Shown here: positions 1-5,533 of the stretch, in pieces
Position numbering within the stretch: position 1 is the stretch's first letter
How the letters are laid out: the number at the start of each line of letters is the position of its first letter
Assembly: GCA_011391185.1 (NCBI GenBank)
Contig: JAABRB010000187.1
Span: 1 to 7,067, forward strand
Source of the DNA: Betaproteobacteria bacterium
Lineage (GTDB): Bacteria > Pseudomonadota > Gammaproteobacteria > Burkholderiales > SG8-39
Length of the DNA: 7,067 nt
Direction of reading: 5' to 3'
The notes under the pieces: generated by a model
The model's database searches: none
Told to the model about the DNA's origin: nothing
What the model saw: the letters and a program-made list of their open reading frames with translations, nothing else
Position numbers and translations under genes: made by a program

Positions 1-244
1 GCACCTCCTGGGGTAAACCGGCGAGCAGCAGCGCCATCCGGCCGACGTTGCGATTGTCCTCGCCGGCCTGGTTCGCGCAGCCGTAAATAACATCGTCGAG
101 TCCGCCCCAATCCACCTCAGGATTGCGCTCGACAAGCGCCCGGATGGGAATGGCGGCGAGATCGTCGGCGCGGATCGTGGCGAGCGTGCCGCCGTAACGG
201 CCGAACGGCGTGCGTACGGCATCGCAGATGAAGGCGTCGTTCAT
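1..244 (-). CDS. pcaF: 3-oxoadipyl-CoA thiolase, N-terminal part (cut by window edge)
   Basis: This gene runs off the left edge; 81 N-terminal residues are visible. The enzyme family cleaves 3-oxoadipyl-CoA with CoA to succinyl-CoA and acetyl-CoA, the last step of the beta-ketoadipate and phenylacetate pathways in the cytoplasm. The start MNDAFICDAVRTPFGRYGG, then IRADDLAAIPIRAL (about 24-37) and the block GCANQAGEDNRNVGRMA (55-71), followed by LLLAGLP, match what I remember of PcaF and PaaJ N-termini. GCANQAGEDNRNV in particular separates this group from general acetoacetyl-CoA thiolases. The catalytic cysteine, expected near residue 90, is outside the window. The ATG (244-242) has a strong SD, AAGGAGA, at 252-258. 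It lies 65 nt behind the MBL gene on the same strand, so co-transcription is likely. That gap folds into two hairpins, one covering the SD. PcaF and PaaJ cannot be separated from this fragment. Confidence 0.85.
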   Translation of the reverse strand, partial: MNDAFICDAVRTPFGRYGGTLATIRADDLAAIPIRALVERNPEVDWGGLDDVIYGCANQAGEDNRNVGRMALLLAGLPQEV

Positions 245-251
245 GGGGAAA

Positions 252-258
252 TCTCCTT
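252..258 (-). promoter_or_regulatory. SD of the thiolase gene, buried in a stem
   Basis: AAGGAGA read on the minus strand, 7 nt before the thiolase ATG. It is a near-consensus SD, but bases 254-258 lie inside the predicted 3' arm of the hairpin at 254-291, so access by the ribosome would depend on opening that stem. Confidence 0.75.
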
Positions 259-291
259 CCTTGATCGGCGCAATCGCCGACCAGGGAAGGA
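254..291 (-). promoter_or_regulatory. Near-perfect 38-nt hairpin covering the thiolase SD
   Basis: Read on the minus strand from 291 to 254, the RNA has two 17-nt arms and a 4-nt loop (AUUG). The outer stem is 7 bp, UCCUUCC with GGAAGGA. A single C-A mismatch (284/261) follows. Then come three pairs, one of them G-U, and an inner 6-bp stem UCGGCG/CGCCGA. In total 16 of 17 positions pair. The 3' arm contains most of the thiolase SD. Only a UUU follows the stem, so it does not look like an intrinsic terminator. It could act as a translational gate, an RNA thermometer-like element, or a processing or stability element. The pairing is seen in the sequence; the role is inferred. Confidence 0.6.
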
Positions 292-312
292 TAGCGCAGA
301 ATCCGCGCGCTA
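292..312 (-). promoter_or_regulatory. Second hairpin over the MBL stop codon
   Basis: TAGCGC at 292-297 and GCGCTA at 307-312 form an exact 6-bp inverted repeat with a 9-nt loop. The 5' arm in the transcript includes the TAG stop codon of the MBL-fold gene. It abuts the next hairpin (254-291) with no base between, so the entire gap between stop codon and thiolase SD is structured. A ribosome terminating on the MBL gene would melt this stem. Confidence 0.45.
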
Positions 313-1287
313 CTTCTTCGGCGGCTCGATGACCTTGACTTCGTCTGCGGTGATGATGAACGCGGTCAGGTCCTCGCCGATCATGAGCGGTCCCTTGTAA
401 GTCGTGCGGGTCATTTCCAGGACGTCTGCTTCGCTGAGCGGCTTGATCTTCGGCGTGCCGAGCAGCACGAAGTGGTAGTAGACGGCGAGCTTCGGCTTCG
501 CGCGCGAGAACACTGTGCCCGCCTCTTCCGGGCTGGTGTGGTGGGCCATGATCACCTTGAACAGCGGGATCTTCAGCAGCTCTGGGCGCGCGGCGGCAAC
601 CTGATGAATGAGCAGATCGACTCCCGTGGCGTGTTTGATCAGGTTCTCTTCGAACTTCGTGTCGCCGGAGATCACCACGGATCGCCCGCCGAAGTCGATT
701 CGATATCCGAAAGCCGGTTTGATCATGTCCCCGTGGTTCACGTCGAAGGCGGTCACTTTGACGCCGTCCTTTTCGTACACGGCTCCGGCCGAAATCTCGG
801 TTGCTTTCACAGCTACCGCGGCGGCGGGCAGGTTCTGGTCCTTGATGCGCGTCTGGATATCCCAGTCATACGCTTTCTCGAGACCCGCCATCAGGTTGGT
901 CGTGCCCGTGGGACCGTAGATCACGAACGGCCCTTCGCGGCCCGCATAAGCGGCCCGAAGCCAGCCTGTGAGCCACAAGTCGGGAATCCCGACGACGTGA
1001 TCCGAATGCAGATGCGTGAGGAACACCGCATCGACATCGCCGAGTTTCAGCTTCGATTGAAACAACCGCTGCGTCACACCACGGCCGACGTCAAACACCA
1101 GATTCTGGCCGTTGACCTGAACAAGTGTTCCCGGTCCAAAGCGCTTCATTACCGGGGCCGGGCTGCCGGTTCCGAGCAGCGTGACCTTGAAATCCGGCCC
1201 GGCCGGGGCCGCCTTGGATTGCGCGTGAACCGGCCCCGCAATCAGGGCCAGCAGCGCGGTGAGTATGGCAAGCTTTCGAGTAAACAT
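310..1287 (-). CDS. Exported MBL-fold metallohydrolase, RNase Z/AtsA-like
   Basis: A 325-residue protein with a signal peptide: MFTRKL, a hydrophobic stretch at about 7-18, and a likely cut after PVHA (22), so the mature enzyme should be periplasmic. The metallo-beta-lactamase fold starts with VTLLGTGSPAP (35-45) and carries the metal motif THLHSDH (91-97). Further likely ligands are H185 (VNHGD), D209 (ISGDT) and H249 or H250 (MAHHTSPEEAG). This layout is that of the RNase Z/arylsulfatase AtsA-like branch, whose members hydrolyse phosphodiesters, sulfate esters or related substrates. An RNA substrate is unlikely for an exported protein. The start at 1287 is preferred over one 33 codons upstream because it has a perfect SD 8 nt away and begins the signal peptide. 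It follows dctM by 115 nt on the same strand, suggesting a role on a compound handled by the TRAP importer. The actual substrate cannot be told from sequence. Confidence 0.88.
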   Translation of the reverse strand: MFTRKLAILTALLALIAGPVHAQSKAAPAGPDFKVTLLGTGSPAPVMKRFGPGTLVQVNGQNLVFDVGRGVTQRLFQSKLKLGDVDAVFLTHLHSDHVVGIPDLWLTGWLRAAYAGREGPFVIYGPTGTTNLMAGLEKAYDWDIQTRIKDQNLPAAAVAVKATEISAGAVYEKDGVKVTAFDVNHGDMIKPAFGYRIDFGGRSVVISGDTKFEENLIKHATGVDLLIHQVAAARPELLKIPLFKVIMAHHTSPEEAGTVFSRAKPKLAVYYHFVLLGTPKIKPLSEADVLEMTRTTYKGPLMIGEDLTAFIITADEVKVIEPPKK

Positions 1288-1295
1288 CACACAGT

Positions 1296-1302
1296 CCTCC
1301 TT
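1296..1302 (-). promoter_or_regulatory. SD that fixes the MBL gene start
   Basis: AAGGAGG on the minus strand, 8 nt before the ATG at 1287-1285. It supports the internal ATG, where the signal peptide begins, over the longer reading frame that opens at 1386. Confidence 0.85.
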
Positions 1303-1350
1303 CGGTTGAATGTGCGGCGCCCTTCCCGGCGCTTCTTTGAATTCAATAGC

Positions 1351-1395
1351 CGGTCCTCGGGGTCGACGCGTCGCGCACGACTCCACACAGGACCG
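1351..1395 (-). repeat. Inverted repeat just behind dctM
   Basis: CGGTCCT (1351-1357) and AGGACCG (1389-1395) are an exact 7-bp inverted repeat with a 31-nt loop. The loop also holds GTCG/CGAC arms (1362-1365, 1378-1381) and the palindrome CGACGCGTCG (1364-1373). It begins 7 nt after the dctM stop codon. There is no T-run, so it is not a classical terminator; it could protect the 3' end of the TRAP message or lower downstream expression. Confidence 0.3.
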
Positions 1396-1402
1396 CCCCC
1401 TG

Positions 1403-2719
1403 TCAGATCAGCACGAGACTGATCTGGGGGAACGCGATCAGGATCACCAGCACGCCGAGCATCACCACGGCAAACGGCAGCGCACCCATGAAGACATCGT
1501 TCAGCGTGATGGACTGATCGTCGACCGTGGCGCGGATGACGAAGCACGATATGCCGAAGGGCGGGGTGAGCAGGCCGATCTCCGCGCCGATCACGGTGAT
1601 GATCCCGAACCATATCAGGTCGATATTGAAGGGCTCGAGCGCCTGCAGGAAGAGCGGCACGACGATGAGGATGATCGAGGCCGTGTCGATGATCGTTCCG
1701 AGCAGCAGGAGCACCACGACGTAGAGCGCCATGAAACCGGCGAACGAAATGCCGAGCGACGTGACCCATTCGCCGAACACGGTCGGCAGGCCCGCGATGC
1801 CGAGCATCCGGCTGTAGATCGACGCGGCGATGATCAGGAAGAGGATGTTGGCCGTGATGTGACCGGTATCGACGAGTGCGCTCCAGATTGCCGCGACCGA
1901 CAGACGCCGCTTGACCGCACCCAGGATCATCGCCACGACGGTTCCCGCGGCCCCCGCTTCCACCGGCGTCAGGACGCCCCCGTAGATCCCGCCCAGCACG
2001 GTGAGCACGAGCACCACGATCGGACCGAGCTTGCTGAAGCTGTCCCGCAGAAGCGTACGCAGATCGAGCCCTTCGCCGCGGATGATGTCGGTTCCGACGA
2101 ACTTGGGCGCGATGGCCATGAAGAGCGGAATGGCGATGCAGTACGCCACGGCAAGCAGAATGCCCGGAAACACGCCGGCAAGGAACATCGCGCCCACCGA
2201 CTGCTCCGTGACGACCGCGTAGATGATGAGCATGACGCTCGGCGGAATGATCATGCCGAGCACCGAGCTTCCCGCCACGATTCCCACGGCGAAACGCCGG
2301 CCGTAACGATATCGCAGCATCTCCGGAATTGCGACCTTGGAAAACACCGAGGCGGACGCGATCGAGGAGCCCGTCACCGAGGCGAAGATCGCGTTCGCGG
2401 CCACGGTCGCCATGCCCAGCCCACCGCGCACCGGCCGGAAGAGCTCGTTCGCAAACTCGTAGACGTCGCGGCCGAGCCCCGCCCGGCTCACGACCAGTCC
2501 CATCATCACGAACAGCGGAACCGTTGCAAACGTCTCTTCTGAGACGGAGTCGGCGATCGCCAGCGAGAGCAGGCTGAACGAGATCTCCGCGTTTTTCAGG
2601 AACACCACGCCGACGAACGAGATCATGCCGAGCGCGATGGCGATGTGCGCGCCGGAGTAGATCAGGATGACGATCGCCACCACCGACGCGATGCCGACCG
2701 TGACACTCGTCACCTCCAT
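1403..2719 (-). CDS. dctM: TRAP transporter large permease (DctM family)
   Basis: A 438-residue, very hydrophobic inner-membrane protein, close to the usual length of TRAP large permeases. These form the Na+-driven transport channel that accepts substrate from the periplasmic binding protein. Family hallmarks visible in order are TVPLFVMMG (66-74), ATVAANAIFASVTGSS (104-119), GMIIPPS (155-161), GGVLTPVEAGA (247-257), GTIIDTASIILIVVPLF (341-357) and GLLTPPFGISCFV (382-394). Many transmembrane segments are evident by eye throughout. The ATG at 2719 is preceded only by a weak AGGG-like SD, and a 94-nt gap separates it from dctQ; no longer start looks better. It is third in the transcript after dctP and dctQ, and the exported MBL gene follows. 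DctM is used as a family name; the transported compound need not be a C4-dicarboxylate. Confidence 0.96.
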   Translation of the reverse strand: MEVTSVTVGIASVVAIVILIYSGAHIAIALGMISFVGVVFLKNAEISFSLLSLAIADSVSEETFATVPLFVMMGLVVSRAGLGRDVYEFANELFRPVRGGLGMATVAANAIFASVTGSSIASASVFSKVAIPEMLRYRYGRRFAVGIVAGSSVLGMIIPPSVMLIIYAVVTEQSVGAMFLAGVFPGILLAVAYCIAIPLFMAIAPKFVGTDIIRGEGLDLRTLLRDSFSKLGPIVVLVLTVLGGIYGGVLTPVEAGAAGTVVAMILGAVKRRLSVAAIWSALVDTGHITANILFLIIAASIYSRMLGIAGLPTVFGEWVTSLGISFAGFMALYVVVLLLLGTIIDTASIILIVVPLFLQALEPFNIDLIWFGIITVIGAEIGLLTPPFGISCFVIRATVDDQSITLNDVFMGALPFAVVMLGVLVILIAFPQISLVLI

Positions 2720-2813
2720 ATGATTGTGGATCCCTGTTTCATGATGTTGGACACGAACGCTACTCGGCAGGCGCCAGGACTTGGGCCGCCGTGCGAGCGC
2801 GCCTCGGATCGAC
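2720..2813 (-). other. Gap between dctQ and dctM with inverted repeat
   Basis: This 94-nt gap is long for TRAP permease genes, which are usually tightly packed or overlapping. It contains an exact 6-bp inverted repeat, AGGCGC (2769-2774) and GCGCCT (2799-2804), with a 24-nt loop, starting 9 nt behind the dctQ stop. A 10-codon frame (MKQGSTIIWR) without an SD ends inside the first codons of dctM. I see no promoter or convincing gene here. Confidence 0.35.
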
Positions 2814-3368
2814 TCAGGTCACGTCGGTATGATGATGACGCGCTTCCCGGAATGCGCTGAACCCGATCCTGAGGAACTGGATCAGGCACACCGTGAGGCC
2901 AAGGACGATGAGCGTCTTCACGGGCCAGACCGGGGCGGTGAAAATACCATCGTTCCCGATGTAGGAGCCCCGGTCGATCGCTTCCTGCAAAAGCTGCACC
3001 GATCCCCAGAGGCCGATGCCCATGAACACCGCGCCGAGCAGGGCGAAGGCACACTCCAGCGCCGCACCGGCGCGCGGCCAGCGCAGATTCAAGATGCCGA
3101 GAATCGAATCGGACCGCGTCAGCCGGCTCGTCCGGATGGTGTCGGCGAGCTGCAGGAAGACGATGCCCACGACCGAGATCTGGATCATCTCGTGCGTGCC
3201 CTCGATCGGATGGTTCAGGAACGTCCGCCCGAGCGCGTCGGAAGTGACGAGCAGGACGAGCAGCAGGATCCAGAACGACCCCAGGGCGTTCATTCCGACG
3301 ACGAGCCGGTCGAACGCCCCGAGGCGGTCTGATTGCTGCGCGCCCGCTCCGGGATTCGCGTCGCTCAT
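2814..3368 (-). CDS. dctQ: TRAP transporter small permease (DctQ family)
   Basis: A 184-residue inner-membrane protein with four predicted transmembrane segments, at about 22-45, 60-78, 103-125 and 150-170, the usual DctQ topology. The DctQ signature lies between the first two: VTSDALGRTFLNHPIEGTHEM (41-61), with the conserved D, GR, N, G and E. The small permease is an essential partner of the large permease, forming the membrane part of the Na+-coupled importer. Its ATG is 30 nt after the dctP stop with no clear SD, so translation may depend on coupling to dctP. The first 19 residues are polar and probably cytoplasmic, and the last 12 end in a His-rich RHHHTDVT tail. DctQ proteins diverge quickly, so identity rests on topology, the signature and position between the two other TRAP genes. 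Confidence 0.93.
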   Translation of the reverse strand: MSDANPGAGAQQSDRLGAFDRLVVGMNALGSFWILLLVLLVTSDALGRTFLNHPIEGTHEMIQISVVGIVFLQLADTIRTSRLTRSDSILGILNLRWPRAGAALECAFALLGAVFMGIGLWGSVQLLQEAIDRGSYIGNDGIFTAPVWPVKTLIVLGLTVCLIQFLRIGFSAFREARHHHTDVT

Positions 3369-3398
3369 GCGCGCGTCACGCGGTCCGCGGGGCGCCGG

Positions 3399-4484
3399 TC
3401 AGTCTTCCTTGTCCCACTGGCGCTCGAGGGGCTGCTTCGCCGCGCGCATCTTGTCCATGTAATACGAGAGCATGGCAGTTCCCTGCAGGCCTGCCTTGTC
3501 GAGGTCCTGCGCCCATTCGTGCGCGATGTTCGGGATCGCTTTTGCCCACTTGCTCCGGTCGGCCTTCGAAAGGACTACGACCTTGCCGCCCGCCTTCTTG
3601 TATTGCGCAAGGCTTTCGTCGCCCAGGCTCGCGGCGAGCTTCGCCAGATGGTCGCGGTAGTCGATGGCCACATCCCCCAGGACCTTCTGCACCTCGGGCG
3701 GCAGCTTCTTCCAGGTGTCGCTGTTCACCGAGACGACCTTGCTGTTCATCGTTCCGATGTCCGCCTTCATCATGTAGGGCGCGACTTCAGCGAGCTTGAA
3801 CGTGGCCGCCGCTTCCGGCCACAGCATGCAGCCGTCCACAACTCCGGTCTGGATCAGGTTGTAGTAGGTGTTCAGGCTGCCGGCAACCCCCACGGCGCCG
3901 GTCGGCGGCAGATAACGGAGGTTCGGGCCGGCACTCGCGATCTTCATCCCCGCGTAGTCCGTGAGGACCTTGGCCTCCTTCTTGGAGAACATCTGGTAGC
4001 TGTCGAGGACCACCGAGTTCGTGAGATAGACCTGGTTGTAGGAATCGAACGTCTTCTTGATCCCGGGAAACTTGTCGGCGAGCTCGTCGATCGTCTTCGC
4101 CACCAGCGCCGGGTCGGTCGTGGTGAACGGCGTCATGTACGCGACCGACATGACCTTCATTTTGTCGCCATAGATCGCGGTGGTCACGATCCCGATGTCG
4201 CCGAGTCCTTTCTGGATCCCTTCCAGGACACCGGGCGGCTTGACAATCTGGCCGCCCCACGCCTGGTTCCAGCGGATCTTGTACTTGCCGTCCTTGGCGA
4301 GGCGCTTGTCGACTTCGGGGATGTAGAAATCGATGAACTCCTTCACCCACAGCGCGCGCGGCGGGTATCCGTCGATCGCGGTCAGGTTGATCGTCTGCTG
4401 CGCCTGGGCGGGCGCAGCCATCGCGGCGCCAATTGCGAACGCCGCTATGCCCAGCGGGCTGGTGAGTAGTCTTCTGATGGTCAT
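3399..4484 (-). CDS. dctP: TRAP transporter periplasmic binding protein (DctP family)
   Basis: A 361-residue solute receptor that captures an organic acid in the periplasm and hands it to the DctQM permease. A Sec signal peptide is clear: MTIRRLLTSP, a hydrophobic core, and a likely cut after PAQA (28). DctP features are WNQAWGGQIVKPPGVLEGIQKGLGDIGIV (72-100), the AGMKIASAGPNLR segment (178-190), where the carboxylate-binding arginine of the family normally lies (R190 is the best candidate), and LNTYYNLIQTGVVDGC (204-219), equivalent to the usual aLqtGvvDG motif. The ATG at 4484 is chosen over upstream in-frame codons because it starts the signal peptide and has a strong SD. It is first in the operon and divergent from the GntR gene across a 235-bp control region. 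The ligand cannot be named; the neighbours point to an aromatic or ring-cleavage-derived acid. Confidence 0.94.
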   Translation of the reverse strand: MTIRRLLTSPLGIAAFAIGAAMAAPAQAQQTINLTAIDGYPPRALWVKEFIDFYIPEVDKRLAKDGKYKIRWNQAWGGQIVKPPGVLEGIQKGLGDIGIVTTAIYGDKMKVMSVAYMTPFTTTDPALVAKTIDELADKFPGIKKTFDSYNQVYLTNSVVLDSYQMFSKKEAKVLTDYAGMKIASAGPNLRYLPPTGAVGVAGSLNTYYNLIQTGVVDGCMLWPEAAATFKLAEVAPYMMKADIGTMNSKVVSVNSDTWKKLPPEVQKVLGDVAIDYRDHLAKLAASLGDESLAQYKKAGGKVVVLSKADRSKWAKAIPNIAHEWAQDLDKAGLQGTAMLSYYMDKMRAAKQPLERQWDKED

Positions 4485-4489
4485 GTGAT

Positions 4490-4498
4490 CTCCTCCTT
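4490..4498 (-). promoter_or_regulatory. SD that fixes the dctP start
   Basis: AAGGAGGAG on the minus strand with its GGAGG core 7 nt from the ATG at 4484-4482. It decides this start over an in-frame start 106 codons upstream, which would run through the control region into the divergent gene. Confidence 0.88.
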
Positions 4499-4517
4499 CC
4501 GGTTGACGCCCGCATCC

Positions 4518-4589
4518 GCGCAGAGGGCCGGGTGGGACGGGACTAAGCTTGCTCAACGGCGCGCGCGCGTGCAGAATGAATCTCTGCGC
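4518..4589 (-). repeat. Alternative pairing in the dctP leader
   Basis: GCGCAGAG (4518-4525) and CTCTGCGC (4582-4589) are an exact 8-bp inverted repeat with a 56-nt loop. CTCTGCGC also overlaps a local hairpin, GCAGA (4571-4575) with TCTGC (4583-4587) and a 7-nt loop. The two pairings exclude each other, an arrangement seen in attenuators, but neither reaches the SD directly. Function is unproven. Confidence 0.3.
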
Positions 4590-4595
4590 TCTTTT

Positions 4596-4697
4596 GTCGA
4601 TATTATCGCCAGCAATGGCATTATTACCGCAAATTCGGCCTACCGCAAATTTGAATATCGACGACGCCCCGCGCGGCATTTCGGCGTGGGCCGAATT
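4596..4697. repeat. Two interlocked 9-bp inverted repeats
   Basis: GTCGATATT (4596-4604) is the exact reverse complement of AATATCGAC (4654-4662). AATTCGGCC (4632-4640) is the exact reverse complement of GGCCGAATT (4689-4697). The spacings are 58 and 57 bp start to start, so the two pairs interlock around the direct repeats. They could be paired operator sites permitting looping between dimers, or chance. Confidence 0.35.
4625..4651. repeat. 11-bp direct repeats, possible operator
   Basis: TACCGCAAATT occurs exactly at 4625-4635 and 4641-4651, 16 bp apart start to start, in the AT-rich core between dctP and gntR. On the minus strand each copy includes TTGCGG, a possible -35 element for dctP. 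This placement suits binding of a dimeric regulator such as the adjacent GntR protein. The repeat is certain; its use as an operator is inferred. Confidence 0.5.
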
Positions 4698-4719
4698 CGA
4701 GGTGTAGAGCAGGTTTACG

Positions 4720-5523
4720 GTGAACGATCCGCTGATTGACATCGACGCGCCGCGAGCTGATGCCGCCGCGGCAGACACACCTTCCGCCGGAAGCCCGAGC
4801 ACGCTGGCGACCGCGGTCTACGAGCGCCTCCGCCGCGACATCCTCGGTGGCGCCCTGCGACCGGGGCAGAAGCTGCAGGTCGAGTTCGTTCGCGACCGGT
4901 ACCAGGTCGGCAATTCGCCGGTGCGTGAGGCGCTGAGCCGACTCTCTTCCGATGGCCTCGTCGACCGGCGCGAGCAGCGCGGCTTCTACGTCGCGTCGAT
5001 TTCCGCGGACGACCTGCGCGAGCTCATCAAGACGCGCTGCTGGGTGGAGGCGATCGCGCTGCGTGAATCGATCGCCGCGCGGACACCGGAGTGGGAGGAA
5101 GGCCTGGTTCTCGCCCTGCACCGTCTCTCACGCGTCCCGCGGTCGCTCAACTCCGAGTCGTTTCCGACAGATTCCGCGATCGATCCCGGCGCGACCAATC
5201 CGGAGTGGGAACGGCTGCACCGCGCATTCCACATTGCGCTGATCCGCAACTGCGGCTCGCGCTGGCTGCTCGCTTTCTGCGAAGGCCTGATCGATCAGGC
5301 CTATCGCCATCGGCAGCTCGCGGTCGCCAAGATCTACCCCGAGCGCAACGAGGCCGAGGAGCACCGCGCAATCGTCCAGGCCGCGATCGAAGGCGACGCC
5401 GAGACCGCCGTGCGCGAGCTCGACGCCCATTTCCAGCGCACCGCCAAGATCATCCTTGAATGCATGGACGCCGCATCGCAACCCGCGGCGCCTCCGCGGC
5501 GGGGACGCGCCGCGCGAAAATAG
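4720..5523 (+). CDS. GntR-family regulator, FadR subfamily with FCD domain
   Basis: A 267-residue transcription factor. The N-terminal winged helix-turn-helix spans about 29-92: YERLRRDILGGALRPGQKL, then GNSPVREALSRLSSDGLVDRREQRGFYV. The all-helical FCD ligand domain covers about 97-245. Expected metal or ligand residues are H171 (HRAFH), H215 (EEHRAIV) and H237 (DAHF). The position normally held by aspartate, four residues before the second of these helices' histidine, is H167. HRAFHIALI.NCGS and a YRHRQLA stretch resemble the CsiR-like branch. FCD proteins usually repress catabolic genes until an organic acid binds. The start is GTG (4720) with a loose AGAGCAGG upstream; no ATG fits the frame better. 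A disordered, Ala-rich stretch of about 28 residues precedes the HTH. Divergent from dctP, it is the likely regulator of the TRAP operon. It converges on the OsmC gene with a 10-nt gap. Confidence 0.93.
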   Translation: MNDPLIDIDAPRADAAAADTPSAGSPSTLATAVYERLRRDILGGALRPGQKLQVEFVRDRYQVGNSPVREALSRLSSDGLVDRREQRGFYVASISADDLRELIKTRCWVEAIALRESIAARTPEWEEGLVLALHRLSRVPRSLNSESFPTDSAIDPGATNPEWERLHRAFHIALIRNCGSRWLLAFCEGLIDQAYRHRQLAVAKIYPERNEAEEHRAIVQAAIEGDAETAVRELDAHFQRTAKIILECMDAASQPAAPPRRGRAARK

Positions 5524-5531
5524 CCCGCGCG
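5511..5531. other. GC-rich inverted repeat at the gntR/osmC junction
   Basis: CGCGCG occurs at 5511-5516 and 5526-5531 on either side of AAAATAGCC, which contains the gntR stop codon. A hairpin is possible, but no T-run follows on either strand. It is the only terminator-like structure seen between the convergent genes, and it is a weak one. Confidence 0.2.
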
Positions 5532-5533
5532 CC

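Larger units (their letters stand above)
4485..4719. promoter_or_regulatory. Divergent control region of dctP and gntR
   Basis: A 235-bp gap between two divergent genes, with an AT-rich core (about 4590-4660) inside GC-rich flanks, as expected for promoters. For dctP, minus-strand candidates are TTGCGG (4643-4648 or 4627-4632) with TAATAA (4621-4626) or GATAAT (4602-4607). No spacing is ideal, so the exact promoter is uncertain. For gntR, TTGTCG (4594-4599) with CATTAT (4619-4624) is a weak candidate. The core holds direct and inverted repeats listed separately, likely operators for the neighbouring regulator. The dctP leader would be about 110 nt. Confidence 0.65.

Noticed and set aside
1317..1332. 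GCGCC/GGCGC hairpin upstream of the MBL gene as a terminator
   Set aside because: In the transcribed direction no T-run follows the stem; the T-rich stretch is on the wrong side for this operon.
1288..1386. N-terminal extension of the MBL protein by 33 residues
   Set aside because: The internal ATG has a perfect SD and starts a signal peptide; the extension has neither and would bury the signal peptide.
1310..2542. 410-aa plus-strand open frame opposite dctM and the MBL gap
   Set aside because: It is antisense to a confident DctM gene, is rich in Arg, Asp, Glu and His in the manner of mirrored GC-rich codons, and has no recognisable domain or SD.
2710..2742. Ten-codon frame MKQGSTIIWR overlapping the dctM start
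   Set aside because: It has no SD and no sign of selection. Reinitiation onto dctM is conceivable but unsupported.
3333..4469. 378-aa plus-strand open frame opposite dctP
   Set aside because: It mirrors the dctP coding sequence codon by codon; its composition (RVVREDL, HRRG-type stretches) is typical of antisense frames in GC-rich DNA.
4561..4570. Alternating GCGCGCGCGT tract in the dctP leader
   Set aside because: A short purine-pyrimidine run is common in GC-rich DNA; it is too short to claim Z-DNA or a functional repeat.
4485..4802. N-terminal extension of DctP by 106 residues
   Set aside because: It would cross the control region and overlap the GntR gene, and it hides the signal peptide; the ATG at 4484 has a strong SD.
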